From contig JACKEB010000018.1 of assembly GCA_020633205.1 (NCBI GenBank), forward strand, positions 62,001-126,000: a DNA stretch of 64,000 nucleotides, read 5' to 3'. Of this stretch, positions 29,650-37,051 are shown in pieces. The notes beneath the pieces were generated by a model. It was not told the origin of the DNA. It saw nothing but the letters and a program-made list of their open reading frames with translations, and ran no database searches. Both the position numbers and the translations under genes were made by a program. The stretch comes from Polyangiaceae bacterium (GTDB taxonomy: Bacteria > Myxococcota_A > Polyangia > Polyangiales > Polyangiaceae). Positions within the stretch are counted from its first letter, which is position 1; every line of letters starts with the position of its first letter.

Positions 29650-30651
29650 ATGTTGGACTTGCCCCGTCTCGAGAGCATCCGCTTGAAGGCGCGCCCACGC
29701 ATCCAGCGAGTGGTGGCCTGGAGCATCCTGTTCCCAAACTACGCTCTGCCGCCGCGGGTGAAGATCCGGCTCGAACACATCGAGCGGTTGCCGCGCGAGC
29801 CGGTGATCTTCGCAATGAACCACACGGATCGCTACAACTACTGGCCGTTTCAGTATCAGCTCTACCGCGAGCACAATCGGTTCACCGCGACCTGGGTCAA
29901 AGGCAAGTACTACGAGAACGCGTTCGTCGGCCGCTTCATGGAGCTCACCAACAACATCCCAACGGTGAGTCGCGGCTACCTGATCACCAAGGACTTCATG
30001 CTCGCCCTCAGCCGCAAGCCGAGCGACGAGGAGTACGAGACCTTGCGCAACTGGGTCGACAAGGCATCACTTGATGCAAGCGCGGAGTGCGAGACGAAAG
30101 CGAGCCTCCCGAGTGAGCTCCTCGAGAAGCCCCGGAACACACTGGGCTTGGACTACGACCCCAGCCGTCAGACCTACGCGGCGTACATCAACGCCCTGTT
30201 CCTGCGCATGATGCAGCGCTTCAACCAGCTGAACCGCGAGACCTTCGAGAAGGGGCTCGACCTGCTCGTGTTTCCCCAAGGCACCCGCTCGATCAGGCTA
30301 TCCAAGGGCCACATCGGGCTCACTCAGATCGCGTTGAAGTTCAAGAAGCCGATCGTTCCGGTGGGCTGCAATGGGAGTGATCGGTTGTATCCCGGAGGAA
30401 ATCCGCTGGCCAAGGGCGGGGAGGTTGTCTACCGTTTCGGCGAGCCGATCCCGTACTCGGAGCTTTCGGAGTTCCACATCGCAGAGGACTACGAGCCGTT
30501 CACGGCGGAGGCGGAGCACCGCTACCGGGACAAGTTCCAAGGCGCGGTAGACATCGTGATGGACCGCATCAACGACTTGCTTGATCCCGAGTACCAGTAC
30601 TCCGAAGACAAGCGACCGGAAGGCGTGCGGGGCGCCAAGCGCTTCGTTTGA
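29650..30651 (+). CDS. PlsC-type 1-acyl-glycerol-3-phosphate acyltransferase
   Basis: Acyltransferase of 333 residues related to PlsC/AGPAT enzymes, which transfer a fatty acyl group to lysophosphatidic acid or similar acceptors at the membrane. The catalytic block is AMNHTDRYNYW (the NHx4D motif is not canonical: the Asp follows His by two residues). The substrate block is LVFPQGTRSIRLSKG, corresponding to the FPEGTRS motif, and IVPVGCNGSDR matches motif IV. An insertion of about 70 residues lies between motifs II and III. ATG at 29650 is preferred to a TTG 36 nt earlier. The gene follows the cytochrome fusion by 120 nt and may be read from the same transcript. The acceptor is unknown. Confidence 0.82.
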   Translation: MLDLPRLESIRLKARPRIQRVVAWSILFPNYALPPRVKIRLEHIERLPREPVIFAMNHTDRYNYWPFQYQLYREHNRFTATWVKGKYYENAFVGRFMELTNNIPTVSRGYLITKDFMLALSRKPSDEEYETLRNWVDKASLDASAECETKASLPSELLEKPRNTLGLDYDPSRQTYAAYINALFLRMMQRFNQLNRETFEKGLDLLVFPQGTRSIRLSKGHIGLTQIALKFKKPIVPVGCNGSDRLYPGGNPLAKGGEVVYRFGEPIPYSELSEFHIAEDYEPFTAEAEHRYRDKFQGAVDIVMDRINDLLDPEYQYSEDKRPEGVRGAKRFV

Positions 30652-30699
30652 TGCAAGGGTACCGCAGCTGACGACGCTGCTCCTCCCCCACAAAAGAAG

Positions 30700-30732
30700 G
30701 CTGCCCAGGACCTTGAACGGGCCTTGGGCAGC
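30700..30732 (-). terminator. intrinsic terminator of the DUF2089 operon
   Basis: Perfect 8-bp stem GCTGCCCA/TGGGCAGC (30700-30707 with 30725-30732), extendable by two G-C pairs past one bulge. On the minus strand it is followed by CTTCTTTTGTG, a T-rich tract. It lies 69 nt after the stop of the membrane gene at 30801 and about 50 nt after the convergent acyltransferase stop. Confidence 0.6.
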
Positions 30733-30800
30733 TCGAGCGCCAGAAAGCGCATTGTTGGGAGCGCCCGTGGACGCTCCGTTTCTATTTTTGGGGGTGAGGG

Positions 30801-31430
30801 TCAGCCGATGGCTACCAGCGCCAACTTCGAGACCACCTCTGGTAGGAGTAGCGTTACGAAGTACGCGAGCCACAGCTTGCCACCTTGTAGACCCGTTGCC
30901 GTGCGGTAGCTCTTGAACAGGTTCACGAAGTACAGAGCCAGCACCGGCAGCATGGCGATGGCTACGGCCAGGAGCAGCGGGTTGAAGGGGTTTAGATCCG
31001 TGGGGATCGCCAGGGCGAACGCCGCGACGATCATCAACAGCCAGCGGGTGCTCACAACGGCCAGGGCGACGTCCAAGAAACGAGCTTGGCTCCTGAGCGA
31101 GCGCGCGAAGGCGTATCCAACCAAGATGGTCGGCGGAACACTGACCGCCCAATCGATGAGGCCGGTCGCGAAGCTCACTGACCGCCCGCTGACGTGAACA
31201 TCCATCGCCCCGTCGAAGCGCACACCGACCGTGAAGGCGATGAGCTGCAGCAGCGTGACGGCAAGCGCAAGGCTCGCGGCTCCGCTCGTCGAGAGCGCGC
31301 CAACCGGGTCGAGATACCAGCGCTGCTTTCGCGCCGGCCGCTCCAAGGCGCCGAGCAGGCTCTCTGCCTCCTCCCTGGAAACCTGACCAGAGGCCATCAT
31401 CTCCAACACTCTTTGTTGCGGCGTGCTCAT
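30801..31430 (-). CDS. integral membrane protein with SHOCT-like N-terminus
   Basis: Protein of 209 residues. The first 30 residues contain a short amphipathic motif (VLEMMASGQVSREEAESLLG) similar to the SHOCT/bactofilin-adjacent type seen in membrane-linked regulatory proteins. Four or five TM helices follow (SLALAVTLLQLIAFTVGV, GLIDWAVSVPPTILVGYAFA, WLLMIVAAFALAIP, LLLAVAIAMLPVLALYF, LAYFVTLLLPEVVSKLALV). No enzymatic motif is seen. The ATG overlaps the DUF2089 stop by 4 nt (ATGA), showing translational coupling. The same short IxxGxxxxEEAxxL motif ends the upstream protein, so the pair may act together. Function unknown. Confidence 0.75.
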   Translation of the reverse strand: MSTPQQRVLEMMASGQVSREEAESLLGALERPARKQRWYLDPVGALSTSGAASLALAVTLLQLIAFTVGVRFDGAMDVHVSGRSVSFATGLIDWAVSVPPTILVGYAFARSLRSQARFLDVALAVVSTRWLLMIVAAFALAIPTDLNPFNPLLLAVAIAMLPVLALYFVNLFKSYRTATGLQGGKLWLAYFVTLLLPEVVSKLALVAIG

Positions 31431-31792
31431 GACTCAATCTCCTTCAGTCGGCGGGCTCCTTCTTCCGCCGTCATCTTTCCACGTGCAATTGCGTCGAGGA
31501 CGGCGTGACGTTCCGCATCGGGATCCCGACTCTCCGCCTCGAGCTTTGCGATGATCTGGTCGAGCCGATTGCGAATGGTGGGGTAGCTCTGACCGCGCAG
31601 CTTCGCGACCTCCTTCAGGCTGCCGGATGCCTTCACGAACATCAGCACAAAGGCGAGCTCATCGGCGTCCAGGCGCAGCAAGCTTGGCAAGGCGAAGCTG
31701 CCCTCGAGCTGCGTGCCACAGCGCTCGCAATCGAGGCGCGTGACGCGTAGCCCGCCCCGACAGGCGGGGCACTCCGTAACGAGTTGTGACAT
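31427..31792 (-). CDS. DUF2089 regulator (zinc ribbon plus helix-turn-helix)
   Basis: Protein of 121 residues matching DUF2089. An N-terminal zinc ribbon has Cys8, Cys11, Cys22 and Cys25 (CPACRGGL, CERCGTQL). A helix-turn-helix follows (GSLKEVAKLRGQSYPTIRNR), then a C-terminal motif LDAIARGKMTAEEGARRLKE that recurs at the start of the downstream membrane protein. DUF2089 proteins are probable transcription factors; the target is not known. It is first in a two-gene operon and divergent from the amidoligase gene across an AT-rich intergenic region, a natural place for an operator. Confidence 0.85.
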   Translation of the reverse strand: MSQLVTECPACRGGLRVTRLDCERCGTQLEGSFALPSLLRLDADELAFVLMFVKASGSLKEVAKLRGQSYPTIRNRLDQIIAKLEAESRDPDAERHAVLDAIARGKMTAEEGARRLKEIES

Positions 31793-31799
31793 GGGGAAA

Positions 31800-31860
31800 G
31801 CATACGGCGAGCTTTAATATTATCAACTCGAGCATTAATAAAATTGATCATTTGGTGAGT
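31800..31860. promoter_or_regulatory. AT-rich divergent promoter/operator region
   Basis: This stretch between the DUF2089 gene (minus) and the amidoligase gene (plus) is markedly AT-rich in a GC-rich window. It contains TTTAATATTAT and ATTAATAAAATTG tracts, and an ATCAA/TTGAT inverted pair at 31822-31826 and 31844-31848. It probably holds the divergent promoters; the inverted pair could be an operator for DUF2089. No conserved -35/-10 pair was assigned with confidence. Confidence 0.4.
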
Positions 31861-31964
31861 ATTGTTGAAGTTCGCTGCTCGCGCTCCCTTCCCCAAGCGG
31901 ATGAGGCGCCAGACTGCTGCGCGGTGGGGCAGGCCGCCGCGCAGCGGCAGCCTTTCGCCTGACA

Positions 31965-32948
31965 ATGCGGGCCTCCGAGTTGTGCACGGGACTTGCAAAC
32001 CTACCTCCCGTGACTTCCCCGAAGAGCTTGTCCCAGTCTCAATACCTCTCACCCCCGCGCCGCTTGAATCCCCAGGGTAATGAGCGGCGCCTTGGTCTCG
32101 AGTTCGAGTTCGTTGGTGTCTCCCTCGAGCAAGCGGCGGACGTCGTGCGAGACGTGTTTGGAGGTGAAGCGCGCCGTGAGACCGAGTTTCACTGGGTCGT
32201 CGACTCGCCTGAGCTCGGCGAGTTCAGCGTCGAGTGCGACGCGAAGTTCCTCAAGGAGAAGCAGTACGAGGATGCCGCGAGTCGCCTGGGTCTGGAGCTG
32301 AGTGAAGAGGAGAAATCCCGCTTCGCGGAGCTGGTCCTGGAGTACTCGGACCGCGTGGTGCCGAACGAGATCGTGACACCGCCACTCCCCCTCCAGCGTA
32401 TCGGCATGGCCGATGAACTGAACCGACGCTTCGCGAAGGCCATGGAAGGCTCCCCCCTCAGTGTCGCGCCCTGCGGGCTCCACATCAACGTGGAGGTGGC
32501 GTCTTTCGAGACAGCATGGATCCTCGCGGTAATGCGTGCCTACGCTCAGAGCTATGAGCGCATCGTCAGCGACTCGGAGGTCAGCTTGCTGCGCCGGGTG
32601 TTCCCGTACATCAAGCCTTATCCTGCTCTGTACGTCGCACAGCTGGAGGACCCTGAATACAAACCAGACCAATGGACGTTGATCGAGGACTACGCGCGCC
32701 TCGTCGGCACACGCAACATGGGGCTCGACGTCCTGCCGCTGTTTGGCTACCTCTCCGGCGATCAGCTCGAGCGACACGACCACCTGGAACACGAGCTGAT
32801 CAAGCCCCGCCCGGCCTTTCACTATCGGCTGCCGAACTGCCGTTTGGGGGACCCGGACTGGAGCGTCGCCCAGGAGTGGAACCGATGGGTGAGCATCGAG
32901 CGGATTGCTGAGGCCGCGGAGTTGCAGCGCCGGAGGCTGGCGAGTTGA
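31965..32948 (+). CDS. amidoligase family (ATP-dependent amide ligase) protein
   Basis: Protein of about 327 residues matching the amidoligase family (glutamine synthetase/gamma-glutamylcysteine ligase superfamily). The N-terminal metal/ATP strand is LGLEFEFVGV (residues 43-52), followed by FSVECDAKFL, VVPNEIVTPPLPL and GLHINVEV, the expected series of active-site strands. Family members are predicted to form amide or peptide bonds on small molecules or proteins. The start is uncertain: ATG at 31965 has no clear ribosome-binding site, and about 40 residues precede the family core. Its stop overlaps the TTG start of the amidotransferase-like gene (TTGA), so the two products are made together. 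Confidence 0.82.
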   Translation: MRASELCTGLANLPPVTSPKSLSQSQYLSPPRRLNPQGNERRLGLEFEFVGVSLEQAADVVRDVFGGEARRETEFHWVVDSPELGEFSVECDAKFLKEKQYEDAASRLGLELSEEEKSRFAELVLEYSDRVVPNEIVTPPLPLQRIGMADELNRRFAKAMEGSPLSVAPCGLHINVEVASFETAWILAVMRAYAQSYERIVSDSEVSLLRRVFPYIKPYPALYVAQLEDPEYKPDQWTLIEDYARLVGTRNMGLDVLPLFGYLSGDQLERHDHLEHELIKPRPAFHYRLPNCRLGDPDWSVAQEWNRWVSIERIAEAAELQRRRLAS

Positions 32949-33769
32949 GCCGGCCGCGCATCTTGGTCACTGGACCCGACAAGGGGGGCGCGGCAGCCTG
33001 GTGGTTTACCGCTTTTGCCGTGTGGATCCAGGGTGGCCACCCGATCCGCTCGACGCCGAAGCGTGTCACTCCGGAGGCTTGGGACGCTCTGGTGCTCGGA
33101 GGTGGCGCGGACATCGATCCGAGGCGCTTCGGTCAAGAACTTGGCAAGCTTGGTGAGCAGCATCGTCGTGCGGGCTTACTCTCACGAATGGTGGCGATCT
33201 GCGTGCTCACGCTACGCAAGCTCTTGGGCCTCGCATCGTCCAGACACCGCTTGGACCCCGCGCGAGATGCGGCAGAGACGCGATTGCTCCACCAAGCGTG
33301 GTCCCGAGGCGCGCCGGTGCTGGGGATCTGCCGAGGAGCCCAGCTAATCAATGTGTTCTTTCGTGGCTCGCTCTACACCGATTTGGCGGACTTCTACCGC
33401 GAGCGCGCGAACGCCCGCAGCGTGCTGCCCACGAAACTTGTACGCATCGGAGAGGGGTCGACCATGCAGCGCATCGTGGGGACGGACCGTCTGCGGATAA
33501 ACGCGCTCCATGATCAAGCCATGGCCGAGATCGGCAGCGGTCTAGTGGTTAGCGCGTGTGAGCCGAATGGTGTCGTCCAGGCGATTGAGAGCCTCGACCC
33601 AGCGTGGCCAGCGCTCGGGGTGCAGTGGCACCCCGAGTACTTACCTCAGCGAGCGGAACAGCGTCGCTTGTTCGCCTGGTTGGTCGAAGCAGCGCGCGCT
33701 CCAGCATCGCGACCCGCCTCTAGCGCTTCGCCCCCCTCAGCGCGCCTGCAGCCTACTCCAGCGGAATGA
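32945..33769 (+). CDS. class I glutamine amidotransferase-like (peptidase C26) protein
   Basis: Protein of 274 residues related to gamma-glutamyl-GABA hydrolase. The catalytic triad is visible: Cys129 in GICRGAQLINVFF, and His229 and Glu231 in VQWHPEY. The segment ALVLGGGADIDPRRFGQ near residue 50 is a typical family feature. Known members hydrolyse gamma-glutamyl amides or donate ammonia from glutamine. The TTG start overlaps the amidoligase stop by 4 nt, so the pair is coupled. The C-terminal tail (from about residue 245) is Pro/Ala/Ser-rich and overlaps the end of the convergent lipoprotein gene by 17 nt. Confidence 0.85.
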   Translation: MSRPRILVTGPDKGGAAAWWFTAFAVWIQGGHPIRSTPKRVTPEAWDALVLGGGADIDPRRFGQELGKLGEQHRRAGLLSRMVAICVLTLRKLLGLASSRHRLDPARDAAETRLLHQAWSRGAPVLGICRGAQLINVFFRGSLYTDLADFYRERANARSVLPTKLVRIGEGSTMQRIVGTDRLRINALHDQAMAEIGSGLVVSACEPNGVVQAIESLDPAWPALGVQWHPEYLPQRAEQRRLFAWLVEAARAPASRPASSASPPSARLQPTPAE

Positions 33770-35876
33770 AGCTCAGGTTCATCAGGCTACTGGTGTCGAG
33801 ACCGGTGTGCAACGTTTCCACGCCATCCGTACGGAAAGCAGCTTTGACTGTGTGTGTCCCGGAGGAAACGGGAGCCAGGCCGACGATCGTGACGACTTGA
33901 GGAAGGTTGTTGTTCTGGGACTGAATGAACGCGGTGGCGAGCGAGACATCGTCCAAGAAGACGCCGATAAGGCCCTTGCGTCCGTTGCCTGTCATGAAGG
34001 CGCGGTCCACCTGAAGTGAGAAGAACGCCGTTCGAGCTTCGCGCAGGCTGAACGTTTTGGCGCTGTTTCCGAGTTCCACATAGCTTGCAGAACTCGTGCT
34101 GAAGGTGCCCGTCGCGTTTGAACTCACCATCTGGGTTCCCGGCTTGAACACGACGGCCTCGAGCCTCAGGTCTGGATCGTCGATGCGGGCGGTCCCACTA
34201 CTCACCTTCCAGTTGAGCTCGAGGTCGCTTGGCGCGCTGATAGGTCTCGTGGCAAGGAGGTTCACTGCCTTGCTCGAGCCCTCGTGATAGAAGCTGCCGT
34301 TGGCGATCGTGGTACCGCCGAGAGCCAACTCGAAGGAGTTGGTTCCGCTGTCTGAGTTGCGTGAGGCGGGGATGAGCGCGTTAAGGAGGGCGACTTGTCC
34401 ACTGCCGGGCACGTTGGTCTTCGCGCCAGGGACCAAGCTGAACGTCGTACTGTCGGTCGTTGCACCCCCAAACGGGGCGAATACGGCGCTGTGATCGTAG
34501 ATCGCCAGCGAGTTCAGCAGTGTGACGGTTAGCTGTGTGCGCTGGTCAGGAGTGAACGACGGGTCTTCATCGGTGTCGGTCTCAGCGAGTATCTGAGCGG
34601 AGCTGCCGACCGCCTTTTTCCAGACGGCTTTTATTTCATGCGTGCCATTCGGGACATCGAGCACGGCGGTGATCGTCGTCGGGCCCGGTTGCCCCCAGTA
34701 GGCGCTTTGATTCACAGCCTGCGCGTATACTCCGCCATCGAGTTCGATGCCTATCCAGCCTTGGCCGTACACGTTCTCTGCGGCGTCGCCTCCAAGGGCT
34801 GGGACGAAAAGCGTCACCAGGGCGCGAGTCGTGGGGCCAGTCCCGTTCGCCTTGAAGGTGATCGAGTTCAGATTGGGGATCGGAACATACGTTTCCGAGT
34901 CCGTCGTCACGGGCCCGCCGGCGCTCTCCGAGGTCAGTGCGGTAGCGCATACGATATCCACTGGAGGTGAAGCCACCGATGCGACGCCGCTCCCTCCTGA
35001 ACGTATCCTGCAGAGCTGTCCGGTGTAATTCCCGACGATTCGAATGTCATAGGTGGATCCGTCGGGAATCGAAAAGTCGAAGTTTCCATTGTTCATGACG
35101 CTGAACTTGCCGGTCCCGTTGTTCTCCAACTCGAGATTGCCGGCCTGCATGTAGTGCACGACACCTTGGAGCTGCACCCCGCCCGCACCGCCGGTCCCTC
35201 CAATTCCGCCGGTGCCAGCGTCGATGCCTCCAGTGCCGTCGCCTGCGGTGCCTCCGGTACCTGCTCCGCTTCCGCCAGCACCGGCGTCGATCCCCCCAGC
35301 GCCCGCGCTGCCCCCGCTTCCTCCAGTTCCAGCGCCGCTGCCTGCAGTTCCGCCTGTCGCGCCAGAGCTCCCTCCCACGCCACCGGTGGCGGCACCAGCG
35401 CTCCCCGCGGTTCCTCCGGTTGCTGCGCCTGCAGTTCCGCCGGTTGCTGCGCCTGCGCTTCCGCCGGTTGCTGCGCCTGCGCTTCCGCCGGTTGCTGCGC
35501 CTGAGGCACCTCCGGTTGCTGTGCCCGCTGTTCCGCCGACGCCACCGCTTGTTGCGCCAGCGCTCCCCCCGCTGCCTGTGGTTCCGGCGCTTCCCCCGGT
35601 GGCAGAGCCGGCGGCTCCTGAACTTCCGCCGACTGCCACCGTTCCTGCGCTGCCTCCCGTCGCGCCGGTCCCTACGCTTCCGCCGCTGCCTCCGCTTCCG
35701 CCGCTGCCTCCGCTTCCGCCACTGGCTCCGGTTCCGCTGGTTCCTGCGGTCGCTGAACCACCGCCACCACCTGCGTCATCCGATCCACAACCAGAGAGAG
35801 CGGGTGCCCAGAGCAAGCACGCAGCGGACAGGTAGCCAAACCTCGCGAGAGTTCGCCGGGAAATCAGGATTTTCAT
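33753..35876 (-). CDS. Gly-rich-linker lipoprotein with beta-rich secreted region
   Basis: Protein of 707 residues. The signal (LSAACLLWAPALSGC) ends in a clear LSGC lipobox, followed by GSDDAGGGGG. Then comes a very long low-complexity linker of about 200 residues built from GGSGGSGG, GAATGGSAGA and GAGTGG units. The rest (about 250-707) is predicted beta-rich with no recognised motif (VVHYMQAGNLELENNGTG onward). The ATG at 35876 has AGGAG 12 nt upstream, slightly distant. Myxobacterial lipoproteins with such linkers are surface-exposed in known cases. It lies convergent to the amidotransferase gene, overlapping its last 17 nt. Function unknown. Confidence 0.75.
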   Translation of the reverse strand: MKILISRRTLARFGYLSAACLLWAPALSGCGSDDAGGGGGSATAGTSGTGASGGSGGSGGSGGSGGSVGTGATGGSAGTVAVGGSSGAAGSATGGSAGTTGSGGSAGATSGGVGGTAGTATGGASGAATGGSAGAATGGSAGAATGGTAGAATGGTAGSAGAATGGVGGSSGATGGTAGSGAGTGGSGGSAGAGGIDAGAGGSGAGTGGTAGDGTGGIDAGTGGIGGTGGAGGVQLQGVVHYMQAGNLELENNGTGKFSVMNNGNFDFSIPDGSTYDIRIVGNYTGQLCRIRSGGSGVASVASPPVDIVCATALTSESAGGPVTTDSETYVPIPNLNSITFKANGTGPTTRALVTLFVPALGGDAAENVYGQGWIGIELDGGVYAQAVNQSAYWGQPGPTTITAVLDVPNGTHEIKAVWKKAVGSSAQILAETDTDEDPSFTPDQRTQLTVTLLNSLAIYDHSAVFAPFGGATTDSTTFSLVPGAKTNVPGSGQVALLNALIPASRNSDSGTNSFELALGGTTIANGSFYHEGSSKAVNLLATRPISAPSDLELNWKVSSGTARIDDPDLRLEAVVFKPGTQMVSSNATGTFSTSSASYVELGNSAKTFSLREARTAFFSLQVDRAFMTGNGRKGLIGVFLDDVSLATAFIQSQNNNLPQVVTIVGLAPVSSGTHTVKAAFRTDGVETLHTGLDTSSLMNLSFIPLE
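35155..35800. repeat. GC-rich low-complexity repeat block coding the Gly linker
   Basis: On the minus strand this block codes the GGSAG-type linker. It contains many imperfect copies of short units, including exact repeats of an 18-30 bp unit around 35420-35510 (GCCGGTTGCTGCGCCT and variants). This level of repetition suggests recent expansion by slippage, and the plus strand shows an equally open Pro-rich frame that is not a gene. Confidence 0.85.
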
Positions 35877-36062
35877 TTGGAAAACACACTCCTCAAGGGC
35901 GCGCAGACTCTCCATCGGCGCCGATACACCCGCGATTACACGTCGCCGAGCGATGGAATCTGCCGGTCGTCTTTGAGAGGAGCTCTCTCAAATTTGGGAG
36001 TGCCTTCGCGGCGCTAGCTACCCTTGGTTGCGTAGCGCATCTGCCTCTGTTCGGAGGCGCGC

Positions 36063-37049
36063 CTACTGCGCGGCGACAGGGGTATCGAGGCCTTGGCGAA
36101 TGTCGAAACCCAGGGCGCAGGCGTCCATGCCTCGTGCGTAGCGGATGCGCGTTGCCTCGGGGATCCAGTCTGGCGAGACGCGGCTCCTGCGGCGCAGCAA
36201 CACTCGATCGCTCTCCAGGTCGATCAGGCTGACTCTCACGCTATGGGGCCGCTCCCCGTCGAGCTCCACTGTCGCGCCCGCTTCGCCTGGCTCATCGAAG
36301 ACCGCGAGCAGCAGCTCAGAGTCGAGCGCCTTGAGCGCGGCGGGGACCGGCGCTCGCGCCTGTTCTCGCTCGAGGCTCTCCAACACTCGCAGTTCGCTGG
36401 TGCGTTTCACTCGCTCGAGCCACTCGCTCTGCATGTACGGGAGACCTTGGTAGGCGGTGTTTAGCGATGCGGCGAACCGCGTGTCCCAGCCGAGGCGCTC
36501 GTCGCCAGCGTAGGCCGTACGAACACGAGAGAGCAGCGTGCGCTGACCTCGATCCTTGGGGGGAGAGAGAAAGCACAGCAAGAAGGCATCGCGACTCGAC
36601 GCTCCAGCCAGATCCTTGGCCGGCGTTCCTGCTCGAGCAGCGGCCAAGTCCGTGCGCAAGTAGTAGAGGTTGCGGCGCAGGGTGTCGCTCAGCTGGCGTG
36701 GATCCTTCAGCTCGGCGCTCGTGAGATCACCCCCATATTCGCTGCTCTCCCGGGTCAACCAGGCTTGAACCTTGTTGAGCCGCGTGAGTCGCTTGTCTGA
36801 GGTGGGAAGCTGCTGCTGCTCGACCTCTTGCTCGAGGCGGGCTTTGCGTGCCGCGAATGCAGCGTTGTCTTGTTTGAGCTGGGACAGCAACCACGCCACG
36901 CACACGATACAGATCGCGGGGACGGCGAAGCGCAGGCTCACGAGCATTCGACGTTTCCACGCGGATGTATGATGTCCGCCATGCAGGCTCCGCTCGATGC
37001 GTGCCGCCAGCGCCGGATGCATGCGTCGGTTGGTGAGCAACGTCGGCAT
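36063..37049 (-). CDS. hypothetical single-pass membrane protein
   Basis: Protein of 328 residues that I do not recognise. After a basic N-terminus (LLTNRRMHPALAARIERSLH) comes one TM helix (FAVPAICIVCVAWLLSQL, about residues 41-58), then a charged, probably coiled-coil stretch (about 63-100, KARLEQEVEQQQLPTSDKRL). The remainder is soluble and predicted periplasmic, with no motif of known function. The ATG is 2 nt after the stop of the MutS-like gene, so the two share a transcript. Its link to that ATPase is positional only. Confidence 0.7.
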   Translation of the reverse strand: MPTLLTNRRMHPALAARIERSLHGGHHTSAWKRRMLVSLRFAVPAICIVCVAWLLSQLKQDNAAFAARKARLEQEVEQQQLPTSDKRLTRLNKVQAWLTRESSEYGGDLTSAELKDPRQLSDTLRRNLYYLRTDLAAARAGTPAKDLAGASSRDAFLLCFLSPPKDRGQRTLLSRVRTAYAGDERLGWDTRFAASLNTAYQGLPYMQSEWLERVKRTSELRVLESLEREQARAPVPAALKALDSELLLAVFDEPGEAGATVELDGERPHSVRVSLIDLESDRVLLRRRSRVSPDWIPEATRIRYARGMDACALGFDIRQGLDTPVAAQ

Positions 37050-37051
37050 CG

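Noticed and set aside
35212..35835. Plus-strand Pro/Ala-rich frame that resembles a structural protein
   Set aside because: It is the complement of the Gly-rich linker of the lipoprotein gene; the repeats are explained by that coding strand.
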